Source: Tamarix chinensis
Taxonomy: Eukaryota; Streptophyta; Magnoliopsida; Caryophyllales; Tamaricaceae
Length of the DNA stretch: 64,000 bases
NCBI GenBank assembly: GCA_030549775.1
Contig: CM060175.1
Location: forward strand, 40,584,915 to 40,648,914
Reading direction: 5' to 3'
Part shown: piece by piece, positions 60,039 through 64,000 of the stretch
Layout: every line of letters begins with the position of its first letter
Position numbering within the stretch: position 1 is the first letter of the stretch
The notes under the pieces: generated by a model
What the model was told of the DNA's origin: nothing
Seen by the model: the letters and a program-made list of their open reading frames with translations, nothing else
The model's database searches: none
Translations under genes and position numbers: made by a program

Positions 60039-60109
60039 ATTAGCCAAGAATAGTGTCCTAAGGTGATCATTATGACTATTAGCCAAGAATAGTGTCCTAA
60101 GGTGATCAT
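60039..60109 (+). repeat. Two-copy direct repeat, 39-bp period
   Basis: ATTAGCCAAGAATAGTGTCC and the next 12 bases occur at 60039 and again at 60078. Confidence 0.95.
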
Positions 60110-63100
60110 CAAGTCATAACTAACACGTAAAACCTTTTTCATTCATATAGTTGGAGTGCATATAATGCAATTGTCACTTGTCATTAATTAAGAGTAGTAT
60201 GTATAATATAACTACCAGATCATGTAGAAATTAATTTCCTTTTGATTACTCAAGTAGATACAAAGGCAACCTAGGGGCACAAAGTAAATATAGGACCTTA
60301 ATTAAAATGTTGAGATACTTGACAAACCACCAAACTAAATATATGACTCCTACTTCGTTGCTATGGTAGCTAACATTAAAGATTATTCTATTTTCAACTT
60401 GAAATCTTCTGCTTTCAATAAGCAGCATTTTATTTCAAGATCCACACATTATTCACCAAGGATACTAAGATCTACAGAACAATCAATCAAGTCCTCAAAA
60501 CCACATTAATTACTGAGGGTCATCAACAATACTTAACTGTAAAAGACTTAAGGTTAGGCGTATAACTATAACCCACTCCAACCAATTCAATTCAATTTAA
60601 TCATTTAGATTCAATTATTAAAAATCAACAAATAATCAATTGTCAAAGATGTGGTTGAAGGTCAACACTATAGACAACTGAGGCTAACATATATTCAATT
60701 ATTCAACACTTAGCCTTACTTATTAAGAAATCCACCGAAACATACCAAAAATTAAACCCATGCACTACTTTCAAAATTTTTTTATTGACATAAAATATTA
60801 TTTATGAAAGATAAGAAAGGGTGTAATATACCAAGAAGCGTATATTCATAACTTGTAAAAATATTAAATCTTGTTAATTATTATTCATGTCAATTGCTAT
60901 TTTTGATAAACCACTATATATGATAAGGTCAAATTTATTAAAAATATCTCAAACATCCAACATGTCTCATAAATATCTAATTTTTCTCAAAATATCTATT
61001 ATATCCCTTTTTCTTCCTAAACTTAATAAATACTAAACAAATTCTAAAAGTTGTGGAAATTTAAAATGAGTTCATTTATATATTAATAGTATAATAAAAC
61101 TCATAAATCAACCTAATAGAATTGGAAAAATAAGTGAAACTATTATTTTGCCCCTAGAATCCTAGAAACTTAAAAAATTCATAACTTTCAATATGCTTGG
61201 AAATAATTTATAAAAACTTAGATTCTTATTAACTTAATAATTATAAACAATATGAAAATCATAAAAACATCTATAAATTGCAACACATATGGAAAAGACC
61301 AAAAATATCTACAAATATGCTTAATCTTGTAAAAAACATAACTAACTCTAAACATGGGCAAACCATAGTCTAAACATGTCAATGAATCCAATGGTATCAT
61401 AACACAAAAAAAAACACAAGAATAACTAGCCGAAAGGGCTAAAAGCCAAAAATCACTTAATATGGAGTAAAAATGCTCAAATCATCATCAAAGCATAGCG
61501 ACAAATAATTTCTACCATCTACAAAATTAGGTTGGGTTTACCAAAAAATCCTAGGCTAAAGCAAGATAAAATAAAAGTTCTCTCCCAACAAAGAAAGAAT
61601 TAAGATCCTCTTGAAAATCCTTCAAGACATAAAAAAAAAGAACAAGTAGAAATAAGATTAAGAAAATTTAAGAGGAGAACCTTACAAAGTGCTAATATCC
61701 ACAAATGATCAAAGATCTAACCTCCTTTATTTCTTAAGAATAAAAAAAGGCTAGATTAAAGGAATCTAGAATATAAAAAGATGAATAATTAATGTCAACA
61801 ATGGATGAAGAAATGAAAAAAGTGAAGGGAGAAATAAGGATGGAGTGCTTGCCCCTAGGGGGAGGAATGGATAAAATCTAACGACTTAAACCTTAAGAAA
61901 ATTTAGGAAACTTTAGTATTAATTTTATAAGATATTTATCAAAATACCAAACTAAGCATGGGTTAGGGGTGGTTCCAACCATAAGGGAAGAAATAGGCAT
62001 CTCACAATCATCCTTATCAAAATGAAAGGATGGGATCCATTCTCATAAAGTTTAAACGAGAATAGAAGAAGAAAATGTAGTTTTGATGACTTATTATGTT
62101 AAGAAATATCTAATTAAATAAAAAATAATAAAAATAATTATATAATATTTTTTTAAATCATTTAAAAATCCAAAAACATTAAAATATAGTGATCTCCAAA
62201 GTTTTATAAATTTATAGTAGTGAAAAAGGCCTTTTAGGGCTTAAAACACACAATTAAGGCATAATGGTATGACGATGAACATAAAAGAAATAGTTTAAAG
62301 GCCAAAAATAACTTTGAAGTATCATGGGATTCAAAATTGTAAGAAATATTATAAAGTTTGAAAGGAAATGTTTTTAAAACATCTAATATCTAAACATAGT
62401 AATGCAGCTAGCAATTAGGTGGCTCTAATGACTATCATGCTAGCTCAATATGTGTTCGGGCTAGATCGAGTTTGAGTATCTTAGGTCATTTACCTCTATA
62501 GGTCGGACTTGGGTTAGCCTTATATTGACTCAAGTTTAGGTCAGTTCAGATCATTCAACTAACATGAGCTAAGCTTGCTTGAGGTTGAATAGTTTCATGT
62601 ATAGGTGAATTCGGGTAATTCTACCTTTGAGATCTAATTTGGCTCATTTTCAGATCATTTTATGTCCAAGTAAGCTTAAGTTAGTTTTATCTTTTGGATT
62701 AGATTAAGGTTTGGACAAATTTTTATATATATTTTTTATCATTCACTCCATGTTCAATTAAGATTGGATTCAATATAGATTATTTTACCATTTTGGAAGT
62801 TGATCAAGTTAGGTTATTTTAACTTTAAATTACTTCAAATTATTTTATCTTCTCCATTTTGGTAAATTTGAGGTTTTTAAGATTTAAATTTGTTCATGCT
62901 AATTTTTTTTGTCATTAATATTTTTGAGTTAATGATGGGTCAAGTCTTTGGCTATATACTTTTGTAAAGCTATTTTCTATCTCTAATTTTCAATGAAAAA
63001 TGTGAAAATAATTCTCCGTGTTTAAATATGATAATGTAATGTATTCATTTATTAATATATTGAATCTAGTTATTTATTTATTTATTTATAAAAAAAGGTG

Positions 63101-63198
63101 TTTATCCACTTTTTGATCAAAAATAATTATGATCATGATGATAATGATGGTGACAACAATAATACTGCTACTACGACAAAAAATAATAGTAATAGTGC

Positions 63199-63202
63199 CT
63201 AA

Positions 63203-63237
<35 letters not shown>

Positions 63238-63255
63238 TAATAATAATAATAATAG
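63199..63255. repeat. (AAT)n microsatellite
   Basis: About 17 AAT units with two point changes. The Ile/Met-rich frames on both strands at 63086-63349 come from it. Confidence 0.95.
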
Positions 63256-64000
63256 TAATTATAAATTTAGTAGTAGTAGTGAAAATAAAAATAAAAATAA
63301 TAGTATTAATAATTAAATAATAATACATGTTATATAATAATAGTAACAATAATAATATTAGTACTAGTGATAATAATTGTACTTATAGTAGTAAGAAAAA
63401 TAACACAATAGTATTTTAGGTCATACGTGATTTTAGGTAAGTTTCACGTCAGGTTGGATAAGTTTTGGGTCTATAATTAATTAGGCCATATAAGATTTCA
63501 AATAATCATTATATTATGTTAGATAGGCTTTGAATCATCATTTTTTAAGTTGAAGTCAGATAATGTTTGAGATTTTCTAGATCATTTTCTATTAGTTATT
63601 TCTAAACAGGTAAAGTTTTGTCATCTCTACTTATGACATTGCATGGTTTTGTGGGGAAAACCTCAGTAATAAGGGTTTCTTCTCCTCACACACTTATTTT
63701 TACAACTTATCATATCATATTGATAGTAACGATGACGACGACGATGATGATAAATTATAAAATTATAAAAATAATGGCAATGATAAAGATAACAGTAGTG
63801 CTAATAGAGAAAATAATAACTATGACATTAATAATATTAAATTAGAAATAATCACTCATTGAAAATTTCTAATAAGCTTAGATTAGGTAAAAAAAAAGTT
63901 GAAGAGAACAAAGCCTAAACACTATCATTTATCATGTCCTGTAAAAAAAAACCTCATTGAACATTTCCAACCAAATCATATTAGATCAACATTTACAACT

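Larger units (their letters stand above)
59113..64000. other. Downstream flank, no gene supported
   Basis: A+T-rich sequence. The first few hundred bases presumably hold the 3' UTR of the LRR gene; no decisive poly(A) signal was found. The open frame 59401-59622 shows no domain. 60540-62400 has the base skew of decayed LTR sequence (A/C-rich, then purine-rich near 61780-61880), but no termini were found. Simple repeats occur near 63200 and 63730. Confidence 0.5.

Noticed and set aside
63086..63845. Ile/Thr/Met-rich frames
   Set aside because: AAT and GATGAC-type simple repeats.

Overview
This window is nuclear DNA of a flowering plant. It contains one intron-rich protein gene (38229-59112), whose GT-AG exons encode a plant-type leucine-rich-repeat protein. 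To its left lie about 36.7 kb of nested, decayed LTR retrotransposons. A+T richness, long introns, short DNA-transposon relics (MITEs) and an LTR-retrotransposon Cassandra relic all fit a medium-to-large plant genome. The species cannot be told from the sequence. There are no bacterial-type operons, tRNA genes or CRISPR arrays.

Layout. 1-2694 is the 3' part of a very long LTR cut by the window edge. 2695-15066 is an old Ty3/gypsy element of chromodomain type on the + strand: LTR end, tRNA-Met primer site, gag, protease, a stump of RT, RNase H, integrase, chromodomain-like tail, 3' LTR. It has been interrupted three times: by a 4.27 kb solo LTR inside RNase H (5246-9515), by a complete Cassandra TRIM carrying 5S-rRNA-like sequence (13082-14012, repeat AAACC on both sides), and by a 5.17 kb solo LTR (15067-20232, repeat CTCTT on both sides). 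20238-29423 is a mosaic of older, mostly minus-strand LTR pieces with a hAT-type MITE and a Cassandra solo LTR. 29424-36675 is a minus-strand gypsy element of the same long-LTR family. It keeps its 3' LTR, integrase, RNase H and part of RT, but its 5' LTR is reduced to about 44 bp joined straight to RT. The near-identical flanks ACGAT/ACGAC show that both ends are original.

The gene runs from an ATG at 38229 to a stop at 59112 in 11 exons (1068 codons plus stop by my count). Intron 5 is 10.3 kb and intron 10 is 4.3 kb; both hold transposon debris. 59113-64000 is A+T-rich with no gene that I can support.

The most interesting signal is in the long LTRs. Four diverged copies carry alternating arrays of two short dyads: CCAC-loop-GTGG and AGGNN-loop-NNCCT. 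The stem bases of the second dyad differ between copies, but the changes are matched on both arms. A separate dyad near the LTR 3' end (CAGTACG/CGTACTG in one copy, CAGTATG/CATACTG in another) behaves the same way. The arrays lie between a conserved GGTAAG donor-like site and a conserved TGCAG acceptor-like site, so they may sit in an intron of the retroelement leader. This looks like selection on structure in an LTR leader and is worth testing.
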